Below the pieces are notes generated by a model. That model did not search any database. It saw nothing but the letters and a program-made list of their open reading frames with translations, and had not been told where the DNA came from. Position numbers and translations under genes: made by a program. A DNA stretch of 52,690 nt from Nitrospirota bacterium (GTDB taxonomy: Bacteria; Nitrospirota; Leptospirillia; Leptospirillales; Leptospirillaceae), in the NCBI GenBank assembly GCA_021816465.1, contig JAKAYF010000004.1, positions 1-52,690 of the forward strand, given 5' to 3'. Positions 40,731 to 49,891 of the stretch are shown piece after piece (the stretch's first letter is position 1; every line of letters begins with the position of its first letter).

Positions 40731-42203
40731 ATGGCTCCGAGCCCTTTGTGTTCCCCTAAAGTTTTTCAACCCTATCGGAAATGGCTGATTATGACAGTTC
40801 AGGACAGGCTGATCCGAATTGAGAAAAGTTTGTCCCTTTCCGGCTGGATTTCACCGGGCGATGTCCGTTTTCTTCTGGATGCGGTGGCCGACCTCAGGGA
40901 AAACCTGTCTCCCTCTCAACTTCTTCTTCCTTCTGCCAGCTCCACGCAGAGCCCTGGAACTTTCGACATTCCCGCTGCGTTCTGGTCCGGCTCTTTGGAG
41001 TCAGGGAATCCCGACTCCAAACCCTGGAGGGTCAATCAGAGTGTTGAAAGGATCTATCAGGCGTTAGACTCTGGAGAGTTCCGTCTCTACTTCCAGCCCA
41101 AGGTCAACATGCGCTTGGGAAAGGTTGTAGGACTTGAAGCCCTGATCCGCTGGGAACACCCTGAGTTTGGACTGATCCCGCCTCTTTCTTTTCTTCCGCA
41201 AATCGAAGAAAGCTCCCTGATTATCGATATCGGAGAATGGGTCCTGGACAATGCCCTTTCGCAGATCAACCGATGGCAGAAGATGGGGCAGATGATCCCG
41301 GTGAGCATCAACCTTTCGGTTAACCACCTGACCCATCGCGCGTTCCTGATCCGCTTGAAAGACGCTCTTTCCCGGTATCCCGACCTCCCGCCCAATCTGA
41401 TCGATATCGAAATTGTCGAGTCGGTCGCCATCGGAGATCTGAAAGCCATGTCACAGTTGATGGTGGAGTGCCAGGAAATGGGGGTGACCTTTTCCATCGA
41501 CGATTTTGGAACAGGGTATTCTTCGCTGCGATACCTCAAGAGACTTCCGAGCAACACCCTGAAGATTGATCAGTCCTTTGTCCTTGGCCTTCTCCATGAT
41601 TCAGGCGACATGGAGCTGATCAAGGCGGTAATCGCCCTGGCCCAGGTCTTTAACCGGTCGGTGATCGCAGAGGGGGTTGAGTCTCCGGAAGCGGGCGTTG
41701 TCCTGATGTGGCTGGGATGTGATCTTGCTCAGGGTTTCTGCATTTCGAAGGCCCTTCCGGGAGATGCGGTCTTTGACTGGATTAAACGCTATCAGCCGGA
41801 TCCTTCCTGGGCACTCTGGTCCGGGGTCAAGTTCGATCTCTCCGACGTTCCCCTTCTTCTTGCGCAGTATGATCATTCCATCTGGGTCACAAGGATTGTT
41901 GACCGCATCCAGCACTCCCGGTCGGGACTTTTTGAGGACGACATGGGCGACCAGGACGTCTGTCGTTTCGGACGCTGGTATGTCGAAGACGGGATGAACA
42001 AATACGGGAATTTCGATGGGTTTTCCGAACTTGGAAAATTGCATCACGAGATGCATGTGATCGCGGATGAGGCGATTTTATCCTTGAGTACCGGACAGTG
42101 GGATGAGGCCATGGTCTACGGGGAGAGGCTTGTCGCCCTCAAGGATGTTCTTTTTTCGAGACTTGCCAATATTCTGGGCACCATCCGGCTTGCCCACGCC
42201 TAA
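40731..42203 (+). CDS. c-di-GMP phosphodiesterase (EAL) with C-terminal zinc-binding CZB domain
   Basis: This 490-residue protein has an EAL domain at about 105-350 with all key residues: E136-[13 protein letters not shown] at 257-265, KIDQSFV and EGVES, so it should hydrolyse c-di-GMP. The C-terminal 120 residues match a chemoreceptor zinc-binding (CZB) domain: H382 in [10 protein letters not shown]411 in CRFGRWY, and H438/H439 and H442 in LHHEMH, the H-C-H-H zinc set. CZB domains sense zinc or oxidants and are usually fused to chemoreceptors or diguanylate cyclases. No membrane helix is seen. The start may be the ATG at 40791. It stands alone. Confidence 0.9.
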   Translation: MAPSPLCSPKVFQPYRKWLIMTVQDRLIRIEKSLSLSGWISPGDVRFLLDAVADLRENLSPSQLLLPSASSTQSPGTFDIPAAFWSGSLESGNPDSKPWRVNQSVERIYQALDSGEFRLYFQPKVNMRLGKVVGLEALIRWEHPEFGLIPPLSFLPQIEESSLIIDIGEWVLDNALSQINRWQKMGQMIPVSINLSVNHLTHRAFLIRLKDALSRYPDLPPNLIDIEIVESVAIGDLKAMSQLMVECQEMGVTFSIDDFGTGYSSLRYLKRLPSNTLKIDQSFVLGLLHDSGDMELIKAVIALAQVFNRSVIAEGVESPEAGVVLMWLGCDLAQGFCISKALPGDAVFDWIKRYQPDPSWALWSGVKFDLSDVPLLLAQYDHSIWVTRIVDRIQHSRSGLFEDDMGDQDVCRFGRWYVEDGMNKYGNFDGFSELGKLHHEMHVIADEAILSLSTGQWDEAMVYGERLVALKDVLFSRLANILGTIRLAHA

Positions 42204-42706
42204 ACACCGGCCGCCGTCATCAGACCCCTGATCAGATCCAGCGGTTCGGGGGGACACCCGGGGATATGCAGGTCGACCGGGACGACTTCCGAAACCCCGC
42301 CTGCGATCGCATAGCTTCCCCTGAAAATTCCGCCGTCATCTGCGCAACCTCCGACCGAAACGACCAGTTTCGGGGATGGCATCGCTTCATAGGTATCGAG
42401 AAGGGCCTGCCTCATATGCAGGGAGACCGGTCCCGTGACCAGAAGCAGGTCTGCATGTCGCGGAGAGGCGACAAATTTGAACCCCAGATGTTCGAGCATG
42501 AAGCAGGGGCTTCCGAGCATCCCGATTTCCACTTCGCATCCGTTGCAGGATCCCGCATCGAGATGGCGGATAAAAAGGCTGCGCCCAAAACGGCCGATCC
42601 CCCGCTCCAGGAGTTTTCTTGAAATTTCTTTCATTTCCTCAGGAAGTTCTGGCGTTTTTTCAGTGACGATGCCTGTTTTCAGGGTTCTTAAAAGAATATG
42701 ATGCAT
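42200..42706 (-). CDS. hyfI: Hydrogenase-4-like small subunit (NuoB/HyfI type)
   Basis: This 168-residue protein is the 20 kDa iron-sulfur subunit. Cysteines C54 and C57 ([12 protein letters not shown]), one in [11 protein letters not shown] and one in IPGCPPEP form the complete ligand set of the proximal 4Fe-4S cluster (N2-type). Start at the ATG of MHHILLRT, with GGAG upstream. It is the last gene of the operon, 29 bases after the large subunit, and overlaps the converging EAL gene by 4 bases. Confidence 0.88.
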   Translation of the reverse strand: MHHILLRTLKTGIVTEKTPELPEEMKEISRKLLERGIGRFGRSLFIRHLDAGSCNGCEVEIGMLGSPCFMLEHLGFKFVASPRHADLLLVTGPVSLHMRQALLDTYEAMPSPKLVVSVGGCADDGGIFRGSYAIAGGVSEVVPVDLHIPGCPPEPLDLIRGLMTAAGV

Positions 42707-42735
42707 GGGCGCTCCGTGTGTCCAACAGGTTGAGT

Positions 42736-44238
42736 TTACAGGTCGTGGCCGGAATAGCTCGGGTTGAAGGATTTGTTGATCAGCGGGAAATCCGCGACCA
42801 GATTTCCTGGAATGGTCATTTCGAGTGCCGGCCACAGAATCCATGAAGGGTCATGGAAGTGGCTGGCTGCGACGATGTCTCCTCCTTCAAGCCTCGACCA
42901 GCAGAGGATTTCCCCGCGCCACCCTTCGACGAGACCGATTCCCTCCTTTCCCGACTCCCCGGAGGGAGGCTCCAGAAAGACGTCTCCGGAGGGAAGTTTC
43001 AGGAGAATCTCCTGGACAAGTCTTAGCGATTCCTTCACCTCAAAGAATCGGACCGCCACGCGGGCCCTGACATCTCCTCCCGTTTCGAGTGCCTGGGTGA
43101 AGCCAGTCTCGTCAAACGGCGGCTCTTTCCAGAGACGTCTCAGATCGAAAGGTTGTCCGCTTGCCCTTCCGACAACTCCGCAAAGACCCATTTTTTGAGC
43201 TGTTTCCGGAGGAAGGGTCCCCGTTCCGAAGAATCGGTCCTGAAGACCTCCGTGCTGTTCGAAGATCATCTCGAGGATCTCGACTTCCTGAAGAATCCGG
43301 GAGGCTTCGCCGGACATTTCGGCGATGGGAAGGGGGCCTGGATCTTTCCTCACCCCTCCCGGTGAAATGAGATCCATGAGAAGCCGGTGACCGAATACGG
43401 ACTTGTTCTGCCTCAGGAGATCCTCCTTCAGGATCAGAAACTGGGAAAGCCCGAAGGACAGTCCTGCATCATTGGCCAATGCGCCAAGATCCCCAAGATG
43501 GTTCGCGATTCTTTCCCGTTCAAGCAGCAATCCCCGAAGAAACCGCGCCCTTTTGGGGACCTCCATCCCGATGGCCGATTCGATCGACAAGGAATAGGCC
43601 AGGGCATGTCCGACCGTTGTATCCCCGGAGACTCTTCCTGCGAGCTTTATCCCCCTGTTCCAGGGGATATTCCGGGAGAGACCGTCGATTCCCCTGTGGC
43701 TATATCCCAGACGCTCCTCCATCCTCAGAACCTTTTCGCCAACCACCTGGAAACGGAAATGGCCAGGTTCGATCATTCCGGCATGGACCGGTCCGACAGG
43801 TATTTCATGAACACCCATTCCCTCCACCCGGACAAAGGGATAGTCTCCTTCTCCGAAAGTCTCCGGCTGCGCCTTTTGGGTCAGGGGGACCCTTTCCCAG
43901 AGACCATGGTCAAGCCATCGACGATGGTCCTGAGCGCCGGAGAAAGAAATTCCCCACAGATCCCGTATGCTTCGTTCCATTCTTGAAGCGACGGGAAAAA
44001 ACGGGGTGATGGAGGGAAGGTCGGAAATCTTTCCTGAAAGAGAGAGCCGGCCTGTAAAGAGCCTTTCTCCCCTGAAGTAGGAGGAAAAAAGAAGAGAGAG
44101 GCTTTCGCTGAAAAATCCCCAGACCGAAACGAGTCTCCCTCCGGTTTCGCTCATTTCCATTGCCAGATGGAGATACCCCTCCCTGTCTGTTTCGATGACT
44201 TCAAGAAACGGGCTGCAGGGGGAGCGACTTTCATCCAT
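42736..44238 (-). CDS. hyfG: Hydrogenase-4-like large subunit without NiFe cysteines (NuoC/D, HyfG type)
   Basis: This 500-residue protein combines a NuoC-like N-terminus and a NuoD/HycE-like body, with HEIPVGPVHAGMIEPGHF near 144-161. In real hydrogenases the nickel-iron site needs two CxxC motifs. Here the first is replaced by GRVSGDTTVGHALAYS (201-216) and the last by NPSYSGHDL at the very C-terminus; all four cysteines are gone. The protein is therefore not a hydrogenase and resembles complex I NuoD or the energy-converting hydrogenase-related (Ehr) group. TAGGAG precedes the ATG at 44238. Confidence 0.88.
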   Translation of the reverse strand: MDESRSPCSPFLEVIETDREGYLHLAMEMSETGGRLVSVWGFFSESLSLLFSSYFRGERLFTGRLSLSGKISDLPSITPFFPVASRMERSIRDLWGISFSGAQDHRRWLDHGLWERVPLTQKAQPETFGEGDYPFVRVEGMGVHEIPVGPVHAGMIEPGHFRFQVVGEKVLRMEERLGYSHRGIDGLSRNIPWNRGIKLAGRVSGDTTVGHALAYSLSIESAIGMEVPKRARFLRGLLLERERIANHLGDLGALANDAGLSFGLSQFLILKEDLLRQNKSVFGHRLLMDLISPGGVRKDPGPLPIAEMSGEASRILQEVEILEMIFEQHGGLQDRFFGTGTLPPETAQKMGLCGVVGRASGQPFDLRRLWKEPPFDETGFTQALETGGDVRARVAVRFFEVKESLRLVQEILLKLPSGDVFLEPPSGESGKEGIGLVEGWRGEILCWSRLEGGDIVAASHFHDPSWILWPALEMTIPGNLVADFPLINKSFNPSYSGHDL

Positions 44239-44248
44239 GGGAAATCTC

Positions 44249-45697
44249 CTAGCCGATAAACCGTGCGGCACTTTGATACCAGTGAGCGAGAAATGGGGGA
44301 ATAAAGAGCCCCAGAACAAGCACGAGGGCAAGATGGAGAAAAACCGGAAACAGCGCCGGAGGGTAGGGAAGGGCCATCCTGACGCCTTCTCCAAGGACCA
44401 TGTTGCCAACCCGGAAAAAAATGACTCCAAAGGCGACGGCAAGGCACAAAAGAAGAATGGGCGTTGTCCAGGGAGCCTGCTTCATGGCGACAGTCAGGAC
44501 GATGAACTCGCTGGCGAAGACGCCGAATGGAGGCATGCCAAGAATCGCAAAGCTTCCGAGCATGAGTCCCCATCCCAGCCGGGGAACCTTTCTGATGAGA
44601 CCCCGGATCTCGGACATCTGCTGGGTCTGGTTGATCTGGGCCGCATGCCCTACGGAAAAAAAGATGGAGGACTTTGTCAGGCTGTGGACGGTCATGTGCA
44701 AAAGAGCGGCGAAGGTGGCCAATGGCCCTCCCATTCCAAAGGCAAAGGTCGCAATCCCCATGTGTTCAATGGAGGAGTAGGCAAAAAGTCTTTTGACATC
44801 CTTCCTCCTGAGCATGGAAAAAACCGCCACAACCATGGTCAGGAGACCAAATCCCATCATCATCTCGCTTGCAAGATTTGAATGGAGCGCTCCGTCGACG
44901 AGGACTTTGCATCTGACAAGGGCATACAGCGCGACGTTTAAAAGAAGTCCCGACAGTACCGCCGATATGGGTGTCGGACCTTCCGCATGGGCATCGGGAA
45001 GCCAGTTGTGAAGGGGAGCGAGTCCGACCTTGGTCCCGTAACCCACCAGGAGAAAAACAAAAGCAATCTTCAGGACGGTTGGCTCAAGTTCAAACCGGAT
45101 CTGGAAAAGATGGGTCCATAGAAGGGCCCCTCCCCCCGATCCAAGGATCTTTTCCGCTGCAAAATATAAAAGGATGGTTCCGAAAAGTGCCTGGGAAATC
45201 CCCACACCGCAAAGGATGAAGTATTTCCATGCCGCCTCGATGCTGGCCCTTGTCCGGTAGAGGCTGACCAGGAGAACGGTTGCCAGTGTTGCCCCTTCGA
45301 TTGCGACCCACAAGATGCCCAGGTTATTGCTGGAAAGGGCGAGGAGCATTGTAAAGAGAAAGATCTGGTAGGCGCTGTGATACAGCCGCAGGATTTTGGG
45401 TGTGATCTTTCCCTTTTTTTCCTCGATTTTCATATAGGGTCCGGAAAAGATGGCTGTTGTCAGACCCACAAAGGCGGTGAGCGAGATCAGGAAAATATTG
45501 AAAGAGTCCACATAGAACGTTTCTTTCAGAGCCAGGACAGGTCCCGATTCCAGAACCTTTTTTGCAAGAAACAGGGAGTCGATAAAGGTCAGGAAGGTCA
45601 ATCCGGCATTGAGGAGATAGGCCCATGGCTTTTGTCCCAGAAAGGCCAGAATGACCGCTGAAAGGAGCGGTATGGCGAGAACGGAGAGAACCAGCAT
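44249..45697 (-). CDS. hyfF: Proton-conducting membrane subunit (HyfF, NuoN/M type)
   Basis: This 482-residue protein has about 14 membrane helices and the antiporter-like proton channel motifs, including a lysine-containing segment (GTKVGLAPLHNWLPDAHAEG) and the SSIEHMGIATFAFGMGG and HSLTKSSIFFSVGHA blocks. It would pump protons driven by electron transfer in the peripheral arm. It overlaps hyfE by one base. Confidence 0.9.
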   Translation of the reverse strand: MLVLSVLAIPLLSAVILAFLGQKPWAYLLNAGLTFLTFIDSLFLAKKVLESGPVLALKETFYVDSFNIFLISLTAFVGLTTAIFSGPYMKIEEKKGKITPKILRLYHSAYQIFLFTMLLALSSNNLGILWVAIEGATLATVLLVSLYRTRASIEAAWKYFILCGVGISQALFGTILLYFAAEKILGSGGGALLWTHLFQIRFELEPTVLKIAFVFLLVGYGTKVGLAPLHNWLPDAHAEGPTPISAVLSGLLLNVALYALVRCKVLVDGALHSNLASEMMMGFGLLTMVVAVFSMLRRKDVKRLFAYSSIEHMGIATFAFGMGGPLATFAALLHMTVHSLTKSSIFFSVGHAAQINQTQQMSEIRGLIRKVPRLGWGLMLGSFAILGMPPFGVFASEFIVLTVAMKQAPWTTPILLLCLAVAFGVIFFRVGNMVLGEGVRMALPYPPALFPVFLHLALVLVLGLFIPPFLAHWYQSAARFIG

Positions 45698-46377
45698 TAT
45701 TCTTCGTCCTCCTTGAGCTTTTCAAAATATTTGAGATCAAGGCTTTCAAAGGTCTCGCGTATCTGGAAAAAGAAGATTCCAAAGATGATGGCTCCTATCA
45801 GAACATCGAGCGCAATGGCAAGCTCAACGACCATGGGCATTCCATAGGTTGCATTCGTGGCGGAAAACAGGAGTCCGTTTTCCATGGAGAGAAAGCCGAT
45901 GATCTGGGTCATGGCTTTTTTTCTGGTAATCATCACCAGAAACGACAAAAGGACACAGGCAAGACCGACGCCTATGAGGCTTCTGGTCACGGTGCTTGCC
46001 GCTTTAAGGATCGGCTCTGCGAGGGAGAATGAAAAAACCACCACGCCGATGCCGATGATCATGGTGACCGGAACATTGACCAGTGTTTCGATATCTCCGC
46101 CGATCTTGAGACGTTGAGAAAGGTCCCTGAGGATCCATGGAAGGAGGATCACCTTGAGGACCAGGGTGAAAAAGGCGGAATAGTAGAGGTTGGATTCTCC
46201 GGAGAGAAACGCCACAAGAAAGATGCTCATTGAGAGAAAAAATCCCTGGAAGGCAAAAAGCCGGATCAGGGAAAGAGTGCGCCGCGAGGCAAGCATCGCG
46301 AAAGCGACAAGAAGGATGAAGGCTCCGAGAAGATTGACCATTTCTACCCCGAAAGGAGAGTCATGTGCGGGCAACAT
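45697..46377 (-). CDS. hyfE: Hydrogenase-4-like membrane subunit (HyfE type)
   Basis: This 226-residue protein has about seven membrane helices and a charged C-terminal tail (LKYFEKLKEDEE). It matches HyfE, a fusion-like counterpart of NuoK, including the ENGLLFSATNATYGMPMVVE segment. It abuts hyfC without a gap. Confidence 0.85.
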   Translation of the reverse strand: MLPAHDSPFGVEMVNLLGAFILLVAFAMLASRRTLSLIRLFAFQGFFLSMSIFLVAFLSGESNLYYSAFFTLVLKVILLPWILRDLSQRLKIGGDIETLVNVPVTMIIGIGVVVFSFSLAEPILKAASTVTRSLIGVGLACVLLSFLVMITRKKAMTQIIGFLSMENGLLFSATNATYGMPMVVELAIALDVLIGAIIFGIFFFQIRETFESLDLKYFEKLKEDEE

Positions 46378-47364
46378 CTACACCTCCAGGATGAAATGGG
46401 AAAGAAAGGCGATCACGGCCAGAAGGTATGCCGCGGCTAAAAACTCGGGGGCCCGGAAAAGCCGGAGTTTGGCAAGCGTTGATTCCAGAATGGCCAGCAA
46501 TGTCCCCAGGATGAAAAGCTTGAGGACGAGAAAAGCAAATCCGGACAACAATCCTCCGAAGGATGACTCATGGGAGATACCCCACGGGAGGAAGAACGAA
46601 ATAAGGATGGAGAAATAGAGCAGAAGCTTGATGGAGCTTCCCCATTCCATCAGTGCGAGATGCCTTCCGGAGTATTCGAGGAGCATCGCCTCATGGATCA
46701 TGGTGAGTTCAAGGTGTGTCGAAGGATTGTCGATGGGCAATCGTGAGTTTTCGGCCAGAATAATCAGGAAGAAGGACGTTGTCGCAAACACGAGGCTGGG
46801 ATAGAGGGTAAAATGGCGCCCTCCAAGTGTTTCGGCAATGGTGGAAAGTGAGGTGGACCTCGAGATCAGGGATGCCGTAAAAAGGACCATCATCGTCGCG
46901 GGTTCGGCAAGAAAGGCGATCATCATCTCACGTCGGGCCCCCATGTCGCCGAAGGGGGTTCCGATATCCATCGCGGAAAGCGCCATGAAAATGCGCGCCA
47001 GGGAAAAAATGCCGACAAGGGCGATTGCATCGGCTGCCGGTCCGAAGGGAAGGTCGGTTGTCACAGCGGGAACAAGAGCCGCTGCCAGGCCCATCGAGCC
47101 AAAAACGATATAGGGGGTGATCCGGAAAAGAGGTGATGCCCCGGTGGCAAGGACGACTTCTTTTCTCAGTAATTTCAGCAGGTCCCGATACGGCTGGAGG
47201 ATCCCGGCCGGTCGACGGCTTTGGAGACAGGAGCGGCACAGATTGACCCACCCGAGAAAAATGGGTGCAAAAAAGATGACAGAAGCTGTCTGGAAGAGCT
47301 CCCCGAGTCCTTTGAAGAGAAGGTCCGCAATCCACTGGTGCGGGACAGTGCTGGTCTGTGTCAT
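46378..47364 (-). CDS. hyfC: Membrane anchor subunit (HyfC, NuoH type)
   Basis: This 328-residue protein has eight membrane helices and the NuoH-like quinone/arm-docking loops, for example QPYRDLLKLLRKE and ENSRLPIDNPSTHLELTMIHEAM, whose acidic residues are conserved in the family. It links the peripheral arm to the pump subunits. It overlaps hyfB by 4 bases. Confidence 0.92.
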   Translation of the reverse strand: MTQTSTVPHQWIADLLFKGLGELFQTASVIFFAPIFLGWVNLCRSCLQSRRPAGILQPYRDLLKLLRKEVVLATGASPLFRITPYIVFGSMGLAAALVPAVTTDLPFGPAADAIALVGIFSLARIFMALSAMDIGTPFGDMGARREMMIAFLAEPATMMVLFTASLISRSTSLSTIAETLGGRHFTLYPSLVFATTSFFLIILAENSRLPIDNPSTHLELTMIHEAMLLEYSGRHLALMEWGSSIKLLLYFSILISFFLPWGISHESSFGGLLSGFAFLVLKLFILGTLLAILESTLAKLRLFRAPEFLAAAYLLAVIAFLSHFILEV

Positions 47365-49400
47365 GGGGATTTGACCAGAAAAAGAAGAAACAGGAGCGTC
47401 AGAAAACTGTAGGTCAGGTAGACGGAAATCTTTCCGGTCTGGAGCTTTCCGGCAAGAGCGGACATTTTTTCCACGATTTTCTGGATCGGCCTGTAGAACA
47501 AAAACCAGCTCTGGTCATCGATTTCTACAAAAAAGATCGGCTTTTCATCGGTTGGCAGAGGAAGATGTCTTGTCATCTTGTAGACCGGAGAAAAGAAATG
47601 TCGGATGGGCTGAGAAAAAGAGTCGGCGGTATCCTGCATCCGGGATGTTCTTGCGGGGTAGCCACAGTTCCATGACGCCGACGTGCGCGTTTTTCTGCGG
47701 AATAAAATCCGGATCACCAAAAACGTCAGAAGGGTGGTTACGACGATCACGGCAAGAAAGACAATCGGACTGTAGCTTGCCCGTCTTGCAGACTGGGGAA
47801 CGAGCCAGAGCCATCCGGCGCCGTTTGCGTTTTTTCCAAGCCCGCCGCCGGTCAGGGAGATTGTAATGGTCTCAAGATATCGGACCACGATTGTCGGAAG
47901 ACAGCCCAACAAAAGACATCCCGAAGCCAGCCAGAGCATCCCAAGTCTTTCAGGAATCGTTGACTCATGGCGTTTGGGCATCGGCGCCGTTCTGGGAACG
48001 CCCAGGAATCCAATCCCGTAAACCTTCACAAAACACATTGCCGTCAGGGCGCTGACCAAGGCGAGTCCTGCGGCCGAGAGGGCGACCATGCTCCGTATCC
48101 CTCCTGTCTCAAGAAGAGGCACCGATAAGGCTGTCTGGAAGGTCAGCCACTCCGAGACAAATCCATTGAGCGGAGGAATGGCCGAGATGGAAAGAATGGC
48201 GACCAGATAGAGGATTGCGGTCTGGGGCATGGACCGGATGAGCCCACCCATCCGGTTCAGATTGGTCTCCCCCGATGCGTGGAGGATGGATCCTGCTCCC
48301 AAAAAGAGAAGCCCCTTGAAGACAGCGTGGTTGAGGCTGTGATAAAGGGCTGCAATCAGGCCGAGGGCTCCGGGAACGGGGTGTCCTGTTCCGAAAAAAA
48401 TGATGGAAAGACCCAGCCCCATGACAATGATCCCGATGTTGTCGATGGACGAATAGGCGAGAAGTCGTTTCAGATCGTTTTGGGTGAGGGCAAAAAGGAT
48501 TCCGAAAAGGGCCGTGAACAACCCGACTGCAAGAACGACCATCCCCCATTTCCATGACAGGAAGTGGATCCCGATCAGGTCGAACCAGACTCTGACCATT
48601 CCGTAGATGGCAACTTTGAGCATGACTCCGCTAAGCAGTGCTGAAATAGGGGACGGAGCGACAGGATGGGCTTCGGGGAGCCAGATGTGAAGGGGAAGGA
48701 TGCCAGCTTTTGCGCCGAACCCGAAAAAAGCGAGAAAAAAGGCCATCGTCAGGGCAAGCGACGAATGCTGCCCCTTTTCCATCTGCTCGAACGCATATCC
48801 GGAAAAATCCTGAAGCCCTCCTCCGGAAGAGAGAATGCCAAATGACAGGAAAAGAGCGAGCGTTCCAATGTGGGCCAGGAGAAGGTAAAGAAATCCGGCC
48901 TGGCGGACGACATCCTTTTCGTGGTCGGAAACGACGAGGAAGTAGGATGTCATGGCCATGGATTCCCATGAAAGAAGAAAGAGATAGGAGTCGGAAGACA
49001 GAAGCACCAGTGTCATCGATATCAGGAAGAGATGATACTGGAAGAGCAGAAAGCCGATCTCCTTACCATGGTGATCGTCTTTGAAATACCCTGATGAGAA
49101 AATGGAGATTCCCAACGAGACGAATCCGATGATCAGAAGAAAGAAGGAGGAAAGGGCATCCTGACGAAGATGAAAGGGGAGCCCCGGAAGTCCCAGGGGA
49201 ATGGTCTTCGCCTGGGGAGATCCGTCAAGTCCCAAAAATCCGGACATCGTCAACAGGATGCTTCCGGCTGTTCCGGGGAGAAACATCCGGCAGAGATGAA
49301 ATCCGTGGATGCGGGAGAGGAAAAGCGACAGGATGGCCAGGACAAACCAGAAAGAAATGGCCAAAAGAGAGAGGTCCAATGGAGAAAATGAGAAAATCAT
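47361..49400 (-). CDS. hyfB: Proton-conducting membrane subunit (HyfB, NuoL type)
   Basis: This 679-residue protein is the largest pump subunit, with about 15 membrane helices, the channel segments KAGILPLHIWLPEAHPVAPS and YSSIDNIGIIVMGLG, and a C-terminal extension. The start is placed at the ATG at 49400 because the resulting length fits HyfB proteins (about 670); the frame continues upstream to 49616 without a good ribosome site. It opens the six-gene operon hyfB-C-E-F-G-I; hyfA, hyfD and hyfH counterparts are absent. Confidence 0.88.
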   Translation of the reverse strand: MIFSFSPLDLSLLAISFWFVLAILSLFLSRIHGFHLCRMFLPGTAGSILLTMSGFLGLDGSPQAKTIPLGLPGLPFHLRQDALSSFFLLIIGFVSLGISIFSSGYFKDDHHGKEIGFLLFQYHLFLISMTLVLLSSDSYLFLLSWESMAMTSYFLVVSDHEKDVVRQAGFLYLLLAHIGTLALFLSFGILSSGGGLQDFSGYAFEQMEKGQHSSLALTMAFFLAFFGFGAKAGILPLHIWLPEAHPVAPSPISALLSGVMLKVAIYGMVRVWFDLIGIHFLSWKWGMVVLAVGLFTALFGILFALTQNDLKRLLAYSSIDNIGIIVMGLGLSIIFFGTGHPVPGALGLIAALYHSLNHAVFKGLLFLGAGSILHASGETNLNRMGGLIRSMPQTAILYLVAILSISAIPPLNGFVSEWLTFQTALSVPLLETGGIRSMVALSAAGLALVSALTAMCFVKVYGIGFLGVPRTAPMPKRHESTIPERLGMLWLASGCLLLGCLPTIVVRYLETITISLTGGGLGKNANGAGWLWLVPQSARRASYSPIVFLAVIVVTTLLTFLVIRILFRRKTRTSASWNCGYPARTSRMQDTADSFSQPIRHFFSPVYKMTRHLPLPTDEKPIFFVEIDDQSWFLFYRPIQKIVEKMSALAGKLQTGKISVYLTYSFLTLLFLLFLVKSP

Positions 49401-49891
49401 CCAGCTCAATCCCTGGACAAGAACACAATCGTATCTTTTGTGTCTGTCCAATAAAAAAAACATTTTCTGTCCAGAAATCCATTGTTTATTTTTCATGGAC
49501 AACAGGCGGTCGCCTGATTCTAGGCTCACATGCTTTCGTTGATTATGATCCTTTTTAAGCGGTTCTTCAATCCGGTGTTCGGTTTGTTTTGTTGTTTTTG
49601 ATCGTTTTTTTAACAAAATTCGAAAAAATGAATGGCCTGGTTGCGCCTGGGATGTCGGAGTCCCGGGGGCGTGAAACTCCGGAAATGGTGCATGCTAAAA
49701 TTTTCGAGTTTGATATACTGGGCTATGGGGATTGATCTTCCCTTTCAGCTTGGGGGTGGCGCCGGAAACAGCCACAGAATCTGTGTCTGGTTCTTTTCGG
49801 GCGATGTTTCAGGATGTCTGGCCGGTGTGTTTCCTTCCATTTTCCGGATATGGCCTGATGGGAACAGGGGATCAAGGGGGGTCCGTTGGGT
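49401..49891. promoter_or_regulatory. divergent intergenic region of the hyf operon and the thioredoxin-like gene
   Basis: About 490 bases separate two divergent starts. A perfect inverted repeat CAGGCG-GT-CGCCTG (49503-49516) lies 103 bases before hyfB and could be an operator. The middle is AT-rich. No confident -35/-10 pair or RNA gene was found. Confidence 0.4.

Noticed and set aside
42736-44238. Annotation as an active NiFe hydrogenase
   Set aside because: Both CxxC motifs that bind the metal centre are replaced.
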